Assembly (NCBI GenBank): GCA_902767135.1
Contig: CACXGE010000078.1
Location: 1 to 36,155 of the forward strand
Length of the DNA: 36,155 bases
Source: an uncultured Lachnospiraceae bacterium
GTDB taxonomy: Bacteria > Bacillota > Clostridia > Lachnospirales > Lachnospiraceae
Direction of reading: 5' to 3'
A program made the translations under genes and the position numbers. The notes beneath the pieces were generated by a model. That model did no database searches. It was not told the origin of the DNA and saw only the letters and a list, made by a program, of their open reading frames with translations. Below are positions 9,274-17,807 of this stretch, one piece after another (position 1 is the stretch's first letter; each line of letters opens with the position of its first letter).

Positions 9274-9888
9274 TTATTGGTTTTTTCCCTGATGAAGTAA
9301 GCTTTCAAATTCCCTCTTTGCCTGGGCATAATCCTGAAACTGTATTCCGTGGATTCCCAGTTTTTCTGCCGCCCGTACATTATCCCATACATCATCAAAG
9401 AAAACACATTCCTCTGATACTAAATTATATTTTTCCAAAAGAAGCTCATATATTTTGGGCTCTGGCTTCACACACTTTACTTCGTATGAAAAAATACCTC
9501 CATCACACAACGAAGTAAAGGACAATTGTTCCTTTGACTTTTCTCTCAAGGTTTTTCCATAATTTGAAAGATAGTATACAAAAAAACCCTGCTCCTTTAG
9601 ATTGCTCACCCATTCTTTGGCGTATGGATAGGAAACAATCGTCTGTCCCAGTTCCTCCCAAATAGTAAAAATATCCTCCCGGTATTGTGGTGCTTCTTTT
9701 ATAAAGCTTTCTAAAATCTTTTCATCACTCCATACCCCACGGTCCGCCTCCTGCCAGGTTTTGTTTTCAAACACAGCCTTTGCCAGAAGATTTTTCTTTT
9801 CCTCTGCATGCCCTTTCTGTTTTAGATAATCTTCCCAGACAAAATCTACCATTACTTTTCCAATATCAAAAATTACTGTTTTTATCAT
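9274..9888 (-). CDS. HAD-superfamily phosphatase (HAD-IA, YihX-like)
   Basis: This 204-residue soluble protein has the four HAD motifs: I as VIFDIGKVMVDF (nucleophile Asp8), II as YYLSNYG, III as the Lys in KCVKPEPKIY, and IV as CVFFDDVWDNVRAA. Motif I reads DxG rather than DxD, as in the YihX/sugar-phosphatase-like branch (FDLGNV). Substrate specificity cannot be read from sequence; a sugar phosphate or nucleotide is typical. The ATG has AAAGGATG upstream. It lies just downstream of purA, separated by the hairpin at 9935-9966, so it is transcribed by read-through or from its own weak promoter. Confidence 0.85.
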   Translation of the reverse strand: MIKTVIFDIGKVMVDFVWEDYLKQKGHAEEKKNLLAKAVFENKTWQEADRGVWSDEKILESFIKEAPQYREDIFTIWEELGQTIVSYPYAKEWVSNLKEQGFFVYYLSNYGKTLREKSKEQLSFTSLCDGGIFSYEVKCVKPEPKIYELLLEKYNLVSEECVFFDDVWDNVRAAEKLGIHGIQFQDYAQAKREFESLLHQGKNQ

Positions 9889-9934
9889 CGTTTCATCCTT
9901 TATCTCTTCTGCTACTTATTCTTTTATTTTTATC

Positions 9935-9966
9935 AGAAAGGCTGTTCCTTTCGGAACAGCCTTTCT
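9935..9966 (-). terminator. Strong hairpin ending the purF-purB-purA transcript
   Basis: Arms AGAAAGGCTGTTCC and GGAACAGCCTTTCT pair perfectly over 14 bp with a 4-nt loop, 10 bp after the purA stop. The run after the stem on the minus strand is not a clean U-tract, so it may terminate partially or stabilise the mRNA 3' end. Confidence 0.65.
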
Positions 9967-9975
9967 TCATATCTT

Positions 9976-11250
9976 TTATCTATATATGATATCATCTCTA
10001 CCCGGTCCATTGGAAACCATGGTAATTGGATATCCAATTTTTTCTTCGATAAACTCTACATACTTTCTACAATTTTCTGGCAAATCCTCATATTTCTTAA
10101 TTCCACGAATATCACATTTCCATCCTGGAAGCGTTTCGATTACCGGCTTTGCCTTTTCCAGCAGAGCAGTCGTAGGGAATTCTGTGGTAATTTCTCCGTC
10201 AATTTCATATGCTGTACATACTGGAATTTCATCTAAATAACCCAGTACATCCAATACCGTAAAGGCCACGTCTGTTGTGCCCTGTAGACGACATCCATAT
10301 TTGGATGCCACACAGTCAAACCATCCCATACGTCTTGGACGTCCTGTGGTAGCTCCGTATTCACCACCGTCACCGCCGCGTTTTCTCAATTCGTCTGCCT
10401 CGTCACCAAAAATTTCGCTGACAAATGCACCTGCTCCTACTGCAGAGGAATATGCTTTACATACGGTAATAACCTGCTTGATTTCATACGGTGGTACTCC
10501 AGCCCCGATTGCTCCATAGGCAGCCAAAGTAGAAGATGAGGTTACCATTGGGTAAATTCCATGATCCGGATCCTTCAAAGTTCCCAACTGTCCTTCTAAG
10601 AGCACTGTCTTTCCTTCCTTTAATGCATTATGTAAATACAATGACACATCGCAGACAAATGGCTTTACCATATCCCGGTATTCATGTAATGTATTTAACA
10701 ATTCGTCTTCCTTAATTGGATCCTTGTGATACAGATGCTCCAAAATAACATTCTTTGTCTCACAGACTCTTGACACCTTATCCTTTAACAGTTCTTCATC
10801 GAACAACTCGCTTACCTGAAAACCAATCTTTGCGTATTTGTCTGAATAGAAAGGGGCAATTCCCGACTTTGTAGAACCAAAAGAATTCTTTCCCAATCTT
10901 TCCTCTTCATACTGGTCAAACAAAATATGATATGGCATAACAATCTGTGCTCTGTCAGAAACCAAAATCTTTGGCTGTGGCACACCCTTGTTTACAATCT
11001 CCTGTACTTCCTTGAATAATAATGGAATATTTAAAGCCACACCATTACCAATTATACTTGTTGTATGATTATAGAAGACTCCTGACGGAAGGGTATGCAA
11101 TGCAAATTTTCCATAATCATTTACAATCGTATGTCCCGCATTGGCACCACCTTGAAATCTTACGATAATATCAGCCTCTTTTGCCAACATATCCGTAATT
11201 TTTCCTTTTCCTTCGTCTCCCCAGTTTGCTCCAACAACTGCCTTTACCAT
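9976..11250 (-). CDS. purA: Adenylosuccinate synthetase
   Basis: The enzyme makes adenylosuccinate from IMP, aspartate and GTP, the first step from IMP to AMP. The 424-residue product carries the P-loop-like signature GANWGDEGKGK near the N-terminus (usually GAQWGDEGKGK), the GGANAGHT segment with its catalytic His, and a C-terminal VSNGPGRDD region matching the family's GTP-binding end. Length is normal. AGGAGG precedes the ATG with good spacing. It is the last gene of purF-purB-purA, 38 bp after purB, so both AMP-branch enzymes are made from one transcript with the first enzyme of the pathway. Confidence 0.97.
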   Translation of the reverse strand: MVKAVVGANWGDEGKGKITDMLAKEADIIVRFQGGANAGHTIVNDYGKFALHTLPSGVFYNHTTSIIGNGVALNIPLLFKEVQEIVNKGVPQPKILVSDRAQIVMPYHILFDQYEEERLGKNSFGSTKSGIAPFYSDKYAKIGFQVSELFDEELLKDKVSRVCETKNVILEHLYHKDPIKEDELLNTLHEYRDMVKPFVCDVSLYLHNALKEGKTVLLEGQLGTLKDPDHGIYPMVTSSSTLAAYGAIGAGVPPYEIKQVITVCKAYSSAVGAGAFVSEIFGDEADELRKRGGDGGEYGATTGRPRRMGWFDCVASKYGCRLQGTTDVAFTVLDVLGYLDEIPVCTAYEIDGEITTEFPTTALLEKAKPVIETLPGWKCDIRGIKKYEDLPENCRKYVEFIEEKIGYPITMVSNGPGRDDIIYR

Positions 11251-11288
11251 TTGCTGTTCCTCCTAAATAATCTTCCATTCTTCTATAA

Positions 11289-12719
11289 CTAAACGTTAAT
11301 TTCAGCCTTCATTCCAAGAATATCTTTATTTGCCTCCAATACCGGATTTACCACATCCTTCAAGAATGCATTTACCTGTACTTCTGCACGTCCTGTATAT
11401 TTGGATGGATCCATACATTTTTGTAACTCTTCTAATGTCATATTAAATTCCGGGTCCGCTGCAATTAACTCTAATAAATTATTATCCAGTCCCTTTTCCT
11501 TTACATTTCTTCCAGCTTCCATGGAAAGTGTACGAATCTTTTCATGTAATTCCTGACGGTCTCCACCAGCTTTTACGGCATCCATCATAATGTTCTCTGT
11601 TGCCATAAACGGAAGTTCTGAGCGAAGTCTCTTCTCTATTACCTTTGGATATACCACAAGTCCATCCACTACATTCAAACATAAATCTAAGATACCATCA
11701 ATAGCAAGGAATCCTTCCGGTATACTCAAACGTTTGTTTGCTGAGTCATCTAAAGTACGTTCAAACCACTGGGTCGCAGATGTAATCATAGGATTCATCA
11801 CGTCTGCCATCACAAAATTTGCCAGAGAAGCAATTCTTTCACTGCGCATTGGGTTACGCTTGTAAGCCATGGCTGAGGAACCAATCTGATTCTTTTCGAA
11901 TGGCTCTTCCACTTCTTTTAAGTGCTGTAGCAAACGAATATCGTTTGAGAATTTATGGGCACTTGCTGCGATTCCTGCAAGTACATTTAATACTCTGGTA
12001 TCCACTTTTCTGGAATAGGTCTGTCCTGAAACCGGGAAGCACTGTGTAAATCCCATTTTCTTTGCAATCATCGGATCAATTTTGTCAATGGTTTCCTGAT
12101 CTCCGTCAAACAATTCAAGGAAACTTGCCTGTGTTCCTGTAGTTCCCTTAGAGCCTAACAATTTCATATTGTCAAGCACATGATCCAAATCTTCTAAGTC
12201 CAGCATAAATTCCTGCATCCAAAGAGTTGCTCTCTTACCAACTGTGGTTGGCTGTGCCGGCTGAAAATGAGTAAACGCCAGAGTAGGAAGTGCCTTGTAC
12301 TCATCTGCAAATTTTGCCATTTCAGAAATTACATTGATTAACTTCTTTTTTACCAGCTTTAATGCTTCTGTCATTACGATAATGTCTGTATTATCTCCCA
12401 CATAGCAGGAAGTTGCTCCTAAATGGATAATTCCTTTTGCTTTCGGGCACTGTACCCCATATGCATACACATGGCTCATAACGTCATGACGAACTAATTT
12501 CTCACGTTCTTTTGCAACATCATAGTTGATATCATCTTTGTGGGCTTTTAATTCTTCAATCTGTTCTTCTGTAATATCAAGACCTAGTTCTCTCTCTGTC
12601 TCTGCAAGTGCAATCCAAAGTCTTCTCCAGGTTCTGAATTTCATATCTGGAGAGAAGATATACTGCATCTCCTTGCTTGCATAACGTTCTGATAATGGGC
12701 TTTGGTATCTGTCTGTCAT
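11289..12719 (-). CDS. purB: Adenylosuccinate lyase, human-type
   Basis: PurB acts twice in purine synthesis, converting SAICAR to AICAR and adenylosuccinate to AMP, releasing fumarate each time. The 476-residue product has the fumarase/aspartase-superfamily signature as GSSAMAYKRNPMRSER. The YKRNPMRSER part is that of vertebrate-type lyases rather than the PHKxNP of many bacteria, with Ala where human ADSL has Pro. The frame extends to an ATG at 12749, but that overlaps purF; the ATG at 12719 (MTDRYQSPLSERY) has AGGAGG at the right distance and begins 10 bp after the purF stop. It is the middle gene of the operon. Confidence 0.96.
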   Translation of the reverse strand: MTDRYQSPLSERYASKEMQYIFSPDMKFRTWRRLWIALAETERELGLDITEEQIEELKAHKDDINYDVAKEREKLVRHDVMSHVYAYGVQCPKAKGIIHLGATSCYVGDNTDIIVMTEALKLVKKKLINVISEMAKFADEYKALPTLAFTHFQPAQPTTVGKRATLWMQEFMLDLEDLDHVLDNMKLLGSKGTTGTQASFLELFDGDQETIDKIDPMIAKKMGFTQCFPVSGQTYSRKVDTRVLNVLAGIAASAHKFSNDIRLLQHLKEVEEPFEKNQIGSSAMAYKRNPMRSERIASLANFVMADVMNPMITSATQWFERTLDDSANKRLSIPEGFLAIDGILDLCLNVVDGLVVYPKVIEKRLRSELPFMATENIMMDAVKAGGDRQELHEKIRTLSMEAGRNVKEKGLDNNLLELIAADPEFNMTLEELQKCMDPSKYTGRAEVQVNAFLKDVVNPVLEANKDILGMKAEINV

Positions 12720-12729
12720 TTTTATCCTC

Positions 12730-14169
12730 CTATTTCTGGTATTCTCCACGAATGTCTTCCTTTGGTGGCTCTAACGGGTATTTCCCATTAAAGCATCCTT
12801 TACAAATTGCTTTTCCGTCTACTAATTCCTCTAAACGGTTCATATCTAAATATCCCAAAGAATCAGCTCCGATAATTTCACGGATTTCTTCAATGGTTCG
12901 ATTATATGCTATCAACTGTTCTCTTGCTGGCACATCTGTACCAAAGTAACATGGCCATAAGAATGGTGGAGAAGAAATTCTAACATGAACCTCTTTGGCA
13001 CCTGCCTCTTTTAGCATTCCCACAATTCTGTCACTGGTGGTTCCTCGTACAATGGAGTCATCAATCATGACAACCCGTTTGCCCTGTACACTTTCCTTTA
13101 ATACGTTTAACTTGACACGCACGCTGGATTCACGGCTGCTTTGCTTTGGCTTGATGAAAGTTCTTCCCACATAACCATTTTTTACAAAAGCTGTTCCATA
13201 GGGAATCCCTGATTCCATGGCAAATCCCAGCGCTGCTGCATTTCCAGATTCTGGAACACCAACCACCACATCAGCTTCCACTGGAGAATCTATGGCAAGA
13301 AAACGACCAGCCTTAATTCGTGACTGATATACATTTACACCATCAATGTTACTGTCCGGTCTTGCAAAATAGATATGTTCAAATATACATCTTCCCTGCT
13401 TTTCTTCTGGCAGACACATACTGGTGTCGGATACAATACCTGCCTGAGGGGTAATTGTCACAATCTCTCCTGGGAGTACATCACGGATAAACTCTGCTCC
13501 TATAGTATCTAAAGCACAGCTTTCTGATGCTAATATATATGCATTATCTCTCTTTCCGATACACAGTGGCTTAAACCCATGAGGATCTCGTGCTCCAATC
13601 AACTTTCTTGGGCTCATTACCACCAAAGAGTAGGCTCCTTTAATCTTCTTCATAGCAAGCTTCACTGCTTCTTCTACCGTTCCACAGTTTAAACGCTCCC
13701 TTGCAATATGATATGCAATCACCTCAGAGTCTATGGTCGTCTGAAAGATAGCTCCAGTATATTCCAACTCTTTTCTTAACTCTAACGCATTGATAAGATT
13801 TCCATTGTGAGCCAAGCCCAGGGTACCTTTTACATAATTTAGTACCAATGGCTGTGCGTTTTCCCTTGTACTTGCACCTGCTGTTGAATAACGCACATGC
13901 CCCACACCGATGTCACCTTTTAGTCCTTCTAAATTTTCCGGGCTGAATACCTCATTTACCAGACCCATTCCTTTGTAGGAATCCACCTTACCCTTTGGTC
14001 CGTTGGTGTCAGACACTGCAATACCACAGCTTTCCTGACCTCTGTGCTGTAACGCAAACAAACCATAGTAAATAGAAGAGGCAACATCTCTGCCTTCAAA
14101 ATCATAGATTCCAAATACACCACATTCTTCATGAAGTTCTCTGTCTTGCTGCATATTTTGATTTTCCAT
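12730..14169 (-). CDS. purF: Amidophosphoribosyltransferase
   Basis: PurF commits PRPP to purine synthesis by transferring ammonia from glutamine. The 479-residue product has a propeptide followed by Cys16 (EECGVFGI), the catalytic N-terminal nucleophile exposed after self-cleavage, so this is the propeptide-bearing Bacillus class. Four later cysteines (GRCIF, WPCYFG and CKGCF) match the 4Fe-4S ligands of that class. The PRPP-binding loop VVMIDDSIVRGTTS is intact. AAAGGAG precedes the ATG, and a good sigma-A promoter lies at 14233-14261. It is the first gene of purF-purB-purA. No purine riboswitch or convincing PurR box is visible in the leader. Confidence 0.97.
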   Translation of the reverse strand: MENQNMQQDRELHEECGVFGIYDFEGRDVASSIYYGLFALQHRGQESCGIAVSDTNGPKGKVDSYKGMGLVNEVFSPENLEGLKGDIGVGHVRYSTAGASTRENAQPLVLNYVKGTLGLAHNGNLINALELRKELEYTGAIFQTTIDSEVIAYHIARERLNCGTVEEAVKLAMKKIKGAYSLVVMSPRKLIGARDPHGFKPLCIGKRDNAYILASESCALDTIGAEFIRDVLPGEIVTITPQAGIVSDTSMCLPEEKQGRCIFEHIYFARPDSNIDGVNVYQSRIKAGRFLAIDSPVEADVVVGVPESGNAAALGFAMESGIPYGTAFVKNGYVGRTFIKPKQSSRESSVRVKLNVLKESVQGKRVVMIDDSIVRGTTSDRIVGMLKEAGAKEVHVRISSPPFLWPCYFGTDVPAREQLIAYNRTIEEIREIIGADSLGYLDMNRLEELVDGKAICKGCFNGKYPLEPPKEDIRGEYQK

Positions 14170-14210
14170 CGCTTACTCCTTTGTTCCGAAAGGTTTTATT
14201 AACTCTGTTT

Positions 14211-14224
14211 TGGGCAAACGCCCA
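14211..14224 (-). promoter_or_regulatory. Small hairpin at the 5' end of the purF transcript
   Basis: TGGGC and GCCCA pair around AAAC, immediately downstream of the predicted start site (about 14226). A hairpin at the extreme 5' end may protect the mRNA. It is only 5 bp, so this is tentative. Confidence 0.3.
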
Positions 14225-14232
14225 CGAATTTA

Positions 14233-14261
14233 AGTATATAACATAAAATATAGAAAAGCAA
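14233..14261 (-). promoter_or_regulatory. Sigma-A promoter of purF
   Basis: On the minus strand TTGCTT (14256-14261), a 17-bp spacer and TATACT (14233-14238) form a good housekeeping promoter 64 bp before the purF start. It separates the purine operon from the four-gene cassette that ends at 14302. Confidence 0.75.
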
Positions 14262-14301
14262 CTGAAAATATCACTTTCCAAGTTTTTTTCCCGCGTTACT
14301 A

Positions 14302-15558
14302 TTACGCCCCACGTTCCACCGAATCCACAATCTCCAGAATTTCTTTTGCATATTCCTTATGGTCTGCAACCAGTCTGGAAATCTCATCTTTTGCATCCTG
14401 CATAATTTTCATATTTGTATCTAACTGTGTGCGAATCTTTTGTCTTCTACTGATCAAACGATGTCTGATTTCTACCATTTCTCTATTGTCCACAATGGCA
14501 TTACATTGTTGTGGCCAGACATTAGGGTCTTGTACTCCCAAATGCCTCAACTGTTTTATCAATAAGTCCCCATAAAAGTCCAAATCCTGGTCATTCCTCT
14601 TTATCTTCTGCTGTTCTTCTCTTTCTCTTAAATAATACTCCCAGATACGTTTTAACTCCTGGGCACTTTTTACATTGTACTTTTCATAGCTGTAATCCAA
14701 GGCATTCTCAATATTTACAAATTTTATTTTGGTTCGATTTTGCAGTCCGATTGCTTTATTCATACAACGCTCTGTATAATTTAACTCCTCCTTTGAATCT
14801 TTCAGTTTCAAAAACAAACCGGCAGTCGCCAAAACCGCCGCCAGCATAGATACAAAATATGCCAGTCTCACATCCGATTCAAACAAAATCTGAAATGCCA
14901 AAATCAATACAATCACTGCCAAAAGTGTTGTAAAGGCAATCACTGACATTCCCTTTATATTTTGCTGTTCCTGTAATAAATCCTGCTTTCTCATCTTCAA
15001 AGCCGCCTTTTCGTTATCCAGATGGCGCATATCAGATTTTAAAATTTCACGGTATTTTTCATTTTCTATCATTCTATTCAAAACATCCGGAATATCCTCT
15101 TGATACCTTTGAGCAAAATTATACTGTCGCACTGTTAATTTACTTCGATTTTTCTTATATACATTCTGTTCTTCTTCCAATCCCTGGATTTTCCGAACCG
15201 TACCGCAAATATTTACTTTTTCTTCCTCCGTAAGATTTTCAATCAACTGCATATCATTTAAGTATGCTGTAATCAAATGATACTCATACTTGGCAGATTC
15301 TGTCTCATTGGAAGCCTCTAACATCTGTTCACAACAATTCCTTACATAACGTTCCCTGTCTTCTTTCTTCTCTATACGAACACGTTCTCTTTGAAACGCC
15401 ATGTGTCTGGTAGCATCCTCTAAGGAACTTTCTTCTATGTTTTCCTCCTGATTTGTGGTGTGGTTGCCCTCCTGGTTTTCCATTTCCAGATCTCTTTGGA
15501 TTTTTTCATTTTTATTTTTTGATTTAAGTTTTTCTTTCAGCCATTTCCTAAACTTCAT
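14302..15558 (-). CDS. Coiled-coil protein with two membrane helices, last gene of the four-gene cassette
   Basis: I do not recognise this 418-residue protein. A highly charged N-terminal half rich in Glu, Lys, Arg and Gln with heptad character (about 50-205) precedes two adjacent hydrophobic segments (about 208-228 and 234-252; VIAFTTLLAVIVLILAF and LAYFVSMLAAVLATAGLFL). A second charged, coiled-coil-rich half (about 255-418) follows. Both long arms should be on the same side, most likely cytoplasmic, making it a plausible membrane tether for the soluble proteins encoded just upstream. It starts 37 bp after the TPR-like gene with a modest ribosome site (AGAGGTTAAGG) and is the promoter-distal gene of the cassette. 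The function is unknown; membrane topology is an inference from hydropathy by eye. Confidence 0.7.
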   Translation of the reverse strand: MKFRKWLKEKLKSKNKNEKIQRDLEMENQEGNHTTNQEENIEESSLEDATRHMAFQRERVRIEKKEDRERYVRNCCEQMLEASNETESAKYEYHLITAYLNDMQLIENLTEEEKVNICGTVRKIQGLEEEQNVYKKNRSKLTVRQYNFAQRYQEDIPDVLNRMIENEKYREILKSDMRHLDNEKAALKMRKQDLLQEQQNIKGMSVIAFTTLLAVIVLILAFQILFESDVRLAYFVSMLAAVLATAGLFLKLKDSKEELNYTERCMNKAIGLQNRTKIKFVNIENALDYSYEKYNVKSAQELKRIWEYYLREREEQQKIKRNDQDLDFYGDLLIKQLRHLGVQDPNVWPQQCNAIVDNREMVEIRHRLISRRQKIRTQLDTNMKIMQDAKDEISRLVADHKEYAKEILEIVDSVERGA

Positions 15559-15595
15559 ATTACCTTAACCTCTGTTTTATTTTGGATCATGTATC

Positions 15596-16477
15596 CTAAA
15601 ACGTCATACTCTCTCTATAGTCCTCTTTATATTTTTCCAAAACACCATCCACTTCCTCGTAATACTCCATCACATTTCCAATTGTCTTCTGTTCAAAAAT
15701 TTCCCGGTGTCTTTTCCTGCTCTCCAATCCGGCTTGTCCTTCTATGACAATTCTAAATTTTTCTTCTACTCCCAGTGCCACATCCTGGGCTATCATCTCA
15801 TTGGTCACACGTTCTATGTATTGTTCTCTCGGCAGGTACATATGGAGGGCTATCAGATAGCTTTCCAAACTCTCGCTGTCCTTTGCAATTTCATAGGACT
15901 GATAGAAATATCTTGCAGCCTCTTCAAAGGAAAACAGTCTGGCATACACTATCCCTATATTGTGAATCACACTGCTTTTATACTCTAAAAGTTCCCTATC
16001 CCCTAGGGAAATATCCTCTGTGATTGTTTCCACCCTGCATTCTCCAAACTCAGTTTCCAATATCTGCTGATACTCCAACAGAGCCTTGGCATATTTTTCA
16101 TGCTCCAGATAATAATCCCCCCGGGCTTTTTTTCGAAACAGACTGCTTTTTCCTTCAATCTCCTGTAATTCCCTGCCTATGCTTTGTAGTTCCTGTTCCA
16201 GGAAAAATCCAGATTCCTCCAAAATTGCCAACACAAACTTTTCCAAACCCTGCTTTGTTTCTATCATATGTCTAAGTTCCATGGCAAGGTGTTCAAACCC
16301 CAATTCCTTTTGTAAAAACATACACAATTGTTCTTTCATAATGTGTCGGTCCAACATATGTACATTCTTGTATAGGCAATAACACAATTCTTCTATGGTA
16401 TATATTTTCAAATCAAATTCCTTTAAATAAAAAGGTTTCTCCGCTTTTTTTTCATGGCATAGCAACAAACACTCCAT
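15596..16477 (-). CDS. TPR-like helical protein of unknown function
   Basis: The 293-residue soluble protein is mostly helical. The middle shows two TPR-like helix pairs, GDYYLEHEKYAKALLEYQQI and, later, VIHNIGIVYARLFSFEEAA followed by RYFYQSYEIAKD, where small and aromatic residues fall at TPR positions. The N-terminal ~130 residues are a separate helical region. The first ATG in frame (16492) carries the GGGAG ribosome site inside its own codons, so the ATG at 16477 (MECLLLCHEKK), eight bases after GGGAG, is more likely. It begins shortly after the Hsp70-like gene ends (16505), implying coupled expression. TPR proteins commonly act as adaptors, including for Hsp70; that role here is inferred from the neighbour only. 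Confidence 0.7.
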   Translation of the reverse strand: MECLLLCHEKKAEKPFYLKEFDLKIYTIEELCYCLYKNVHMLDRHIMKEQLCMFLQKELGFEHLAMELRHMIETKQGLEKFVLAILEESGFFLEQELQSIGRELQEIEGKSSLFRKKARGDYYLEHEKYAKALLEYQQILETEFGECRVETITEDISLGDRELLEYKSSVIHNIGIVYARLFSFEEAARYFYQSYEIAKDSESLESYLIALHMYLPREQYIERVTNEMIAQDVALGVEEKFRIVIEGQAGLESRKRHREIFEQKTIGNVMEYYEEVDGVLEKYKEDYRESMTF

Positions 16478-16504
16478 CACCATTTCTCCCATCTATTTTC
16501 CAAA

Positions 16505-17797
16505 TCACCAAACACCATCATTCAGCTTTTCTTCCACAAGCTGCAAATCAAAGCCCTCCTGCCATATTTTCCCTGTGGCAGGATATATTTCTCCAAATCC
16601 CAAATCACGAATTTCAATCACACCAATACCTTTCTCTCGAAAATAAACAGTAAGTTCCAACCTGGTGGCTTTTTTCTCCCTCACCGGAAAATCTTTTAAT
16701 TTCACCTGAAATACCTGTTGGTTTTTCCCATCCAGACTTTTCGCCGTCACTTCTACCGCCTCATAATTTTGGGGAATCACCTCCACTGTCTTTTTTGCCT
16801 CATACCAGTGTAGGTCTGCTGAGAGCAACTCCACTTCCTGCTCCTTGCTGTTTCTCTTTCCCAGATTTCTTGCCTGAATCACAAAATTCATCTTTATATG
16901 CTCTTCTCCAAAATATATACAGCCAGAGTCTGCATCCTGCAATCTCTGCATCACATACCAGAGTCCACCGGTTCCATATAAATTCTGCCCCTTAAACACT
17001 CGTCTTCCCTGGCAAAGAAACTTTAAGGATTTATCATACCAGCGATGCTCAAAACCATCTCCTGTCAGATACACCACCGATGGTCTGCATTCTGCAAATA
17101 TCATCCTGAAACACTCTAAAAATTTTTCATCATCCGCTTCTATTTCCTGTAGGCATAATTCCTTTACCGTCAGCAGTTTTGGCTGGGTATTCCCCCTGGC
17201 CTCCAACAGTTTTGCTGTGAGAAGTCCTTTATTGTAGTCTAACAAAAGTACACCTCTCTCGACCTGAACTTCCTCCTGGAATGCCGCATAGTAGGCAAAG
17301 GCCTCCTCATAGGAAATGAAAAAACATTTTTCTTTTTGTATTATAAGTGATGACAATACTTTCTGCCACATATAAACCACTTTTTTATCAAGCTTAGGCA
17401 CCACAAAGGCACATCCGTCAATCTGCTCTAAAGATACATAATGAAGAAGCAAACTTAATGTTTTTTTCAAATACATAATCAACAATAACTGGATATCATA
17501 TTCTTTTTCTTCTATCAACACCATTGATTGTTCCATCATATGGTCATAGACTCCTTCTACCAGAATCCCTTCTCCAGTCTCTGCTTTCTGCAAAGCCTCT
17601 TTTCCGTAATACCACTGTTCCACCCCTTTTCGCTTTGCCAGAGCAAAAGGAATTCTTATACTTTCCTCGTTGAAATTTGGTTTTACAGATATGATTTCTC
17701 CCTGCGTATCTGGGGAGATGATATTTATCTGACAATATTCTTCTCCTAATTCATAACCTACACAAACTTTTGTGCAATGGCAATTCTGTTTTTTCAT
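16505..17797 (-). CDS. Degenerate Hsp70/actin-like (ASKHA-fold) protein, probable DUF5716 family
   Basis: The 430-residue protein reads like an Hsp70 nucleotide-binding domain with eroded motifs. The start KVCVGYELGEEY aligns with the phosphate-1 motif (GIDLGTT), Glu replacing Asp. VLLLDYNKGLLTAKLLE corresponds to phosphate-2 (DLGGGTFD) without the glycines. VVYLTGDGF and the later LYGTGGLWYVMQ match the adenosine-loop region (VGG...AIGAA). After about residue 300 a beta-rich C-terminal domain follows (VIQARNLGKRN, VEVTAKSLDG, LTVYFREKGIGVIEI). ATP hydrolysis in the classical way is doubtful. It starts 10 bp after the DUF5717-like gene, with AGGTGG upstream. I recall clostridial families DUF5716 and DUF5717 as neighbours and think this is DUF5716, to be confirmed by an HMM search. 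Confidence 0.7.
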   Translation of the reverse strand: MKKQNCHCTKVCVGYELGEEYCQINIISPDTQGEIISVKPNFNEESIRIPFALAKRKGVEQWYYGKEALQKAETGEGILVEGVYDHMMEQSMVLIEEKEYDIQLLLIMYLKKTLSLLLHYVSLEQIDGCAFVVPKLDKKVVYMWQKVLSSLIIQKEKCFFISYEEAFAYYAAFQEEVQVERGVLLLDYNKGLLTAKLLEARGNTQPKLLTVKELCLQEIEADDEKFLECFRMIFAECRPSVVYLTGDGFEHRWYDKSLKFLCQGRRVFKGQNLYGTGGLWYVMQRLQDADSGCIYFGEEHIKMNFVIQARNLGKRNSKEQEVELLSADLHWYEAKKTVEVIPQNYEAVEVTAKSLDGKNQQVFQVKLKDFPVREKKATRLELTVYFREKGIGVIEIRDLGFGEIYPATGKIWQEGFDLQLVEEKLNDGVW

Positions 17798-17807
17798 GGT
17801 TATCCAC

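Noticed and set aside
14170..14301. Purine riboswitch or PurR box upstream of purF
   Set aside because: I see no conserved purine-riboswitch core; the TTCGGAAC word does not match the PurBox consensus and has no second copy at the expected spacing.
16024..16275. Plus-strand frames opposite the cassette genes (also at 18602-21188)
   Set aside because: All are antisense shadows of the long minus-strand genes, with skewed composition and no ribosome sites.
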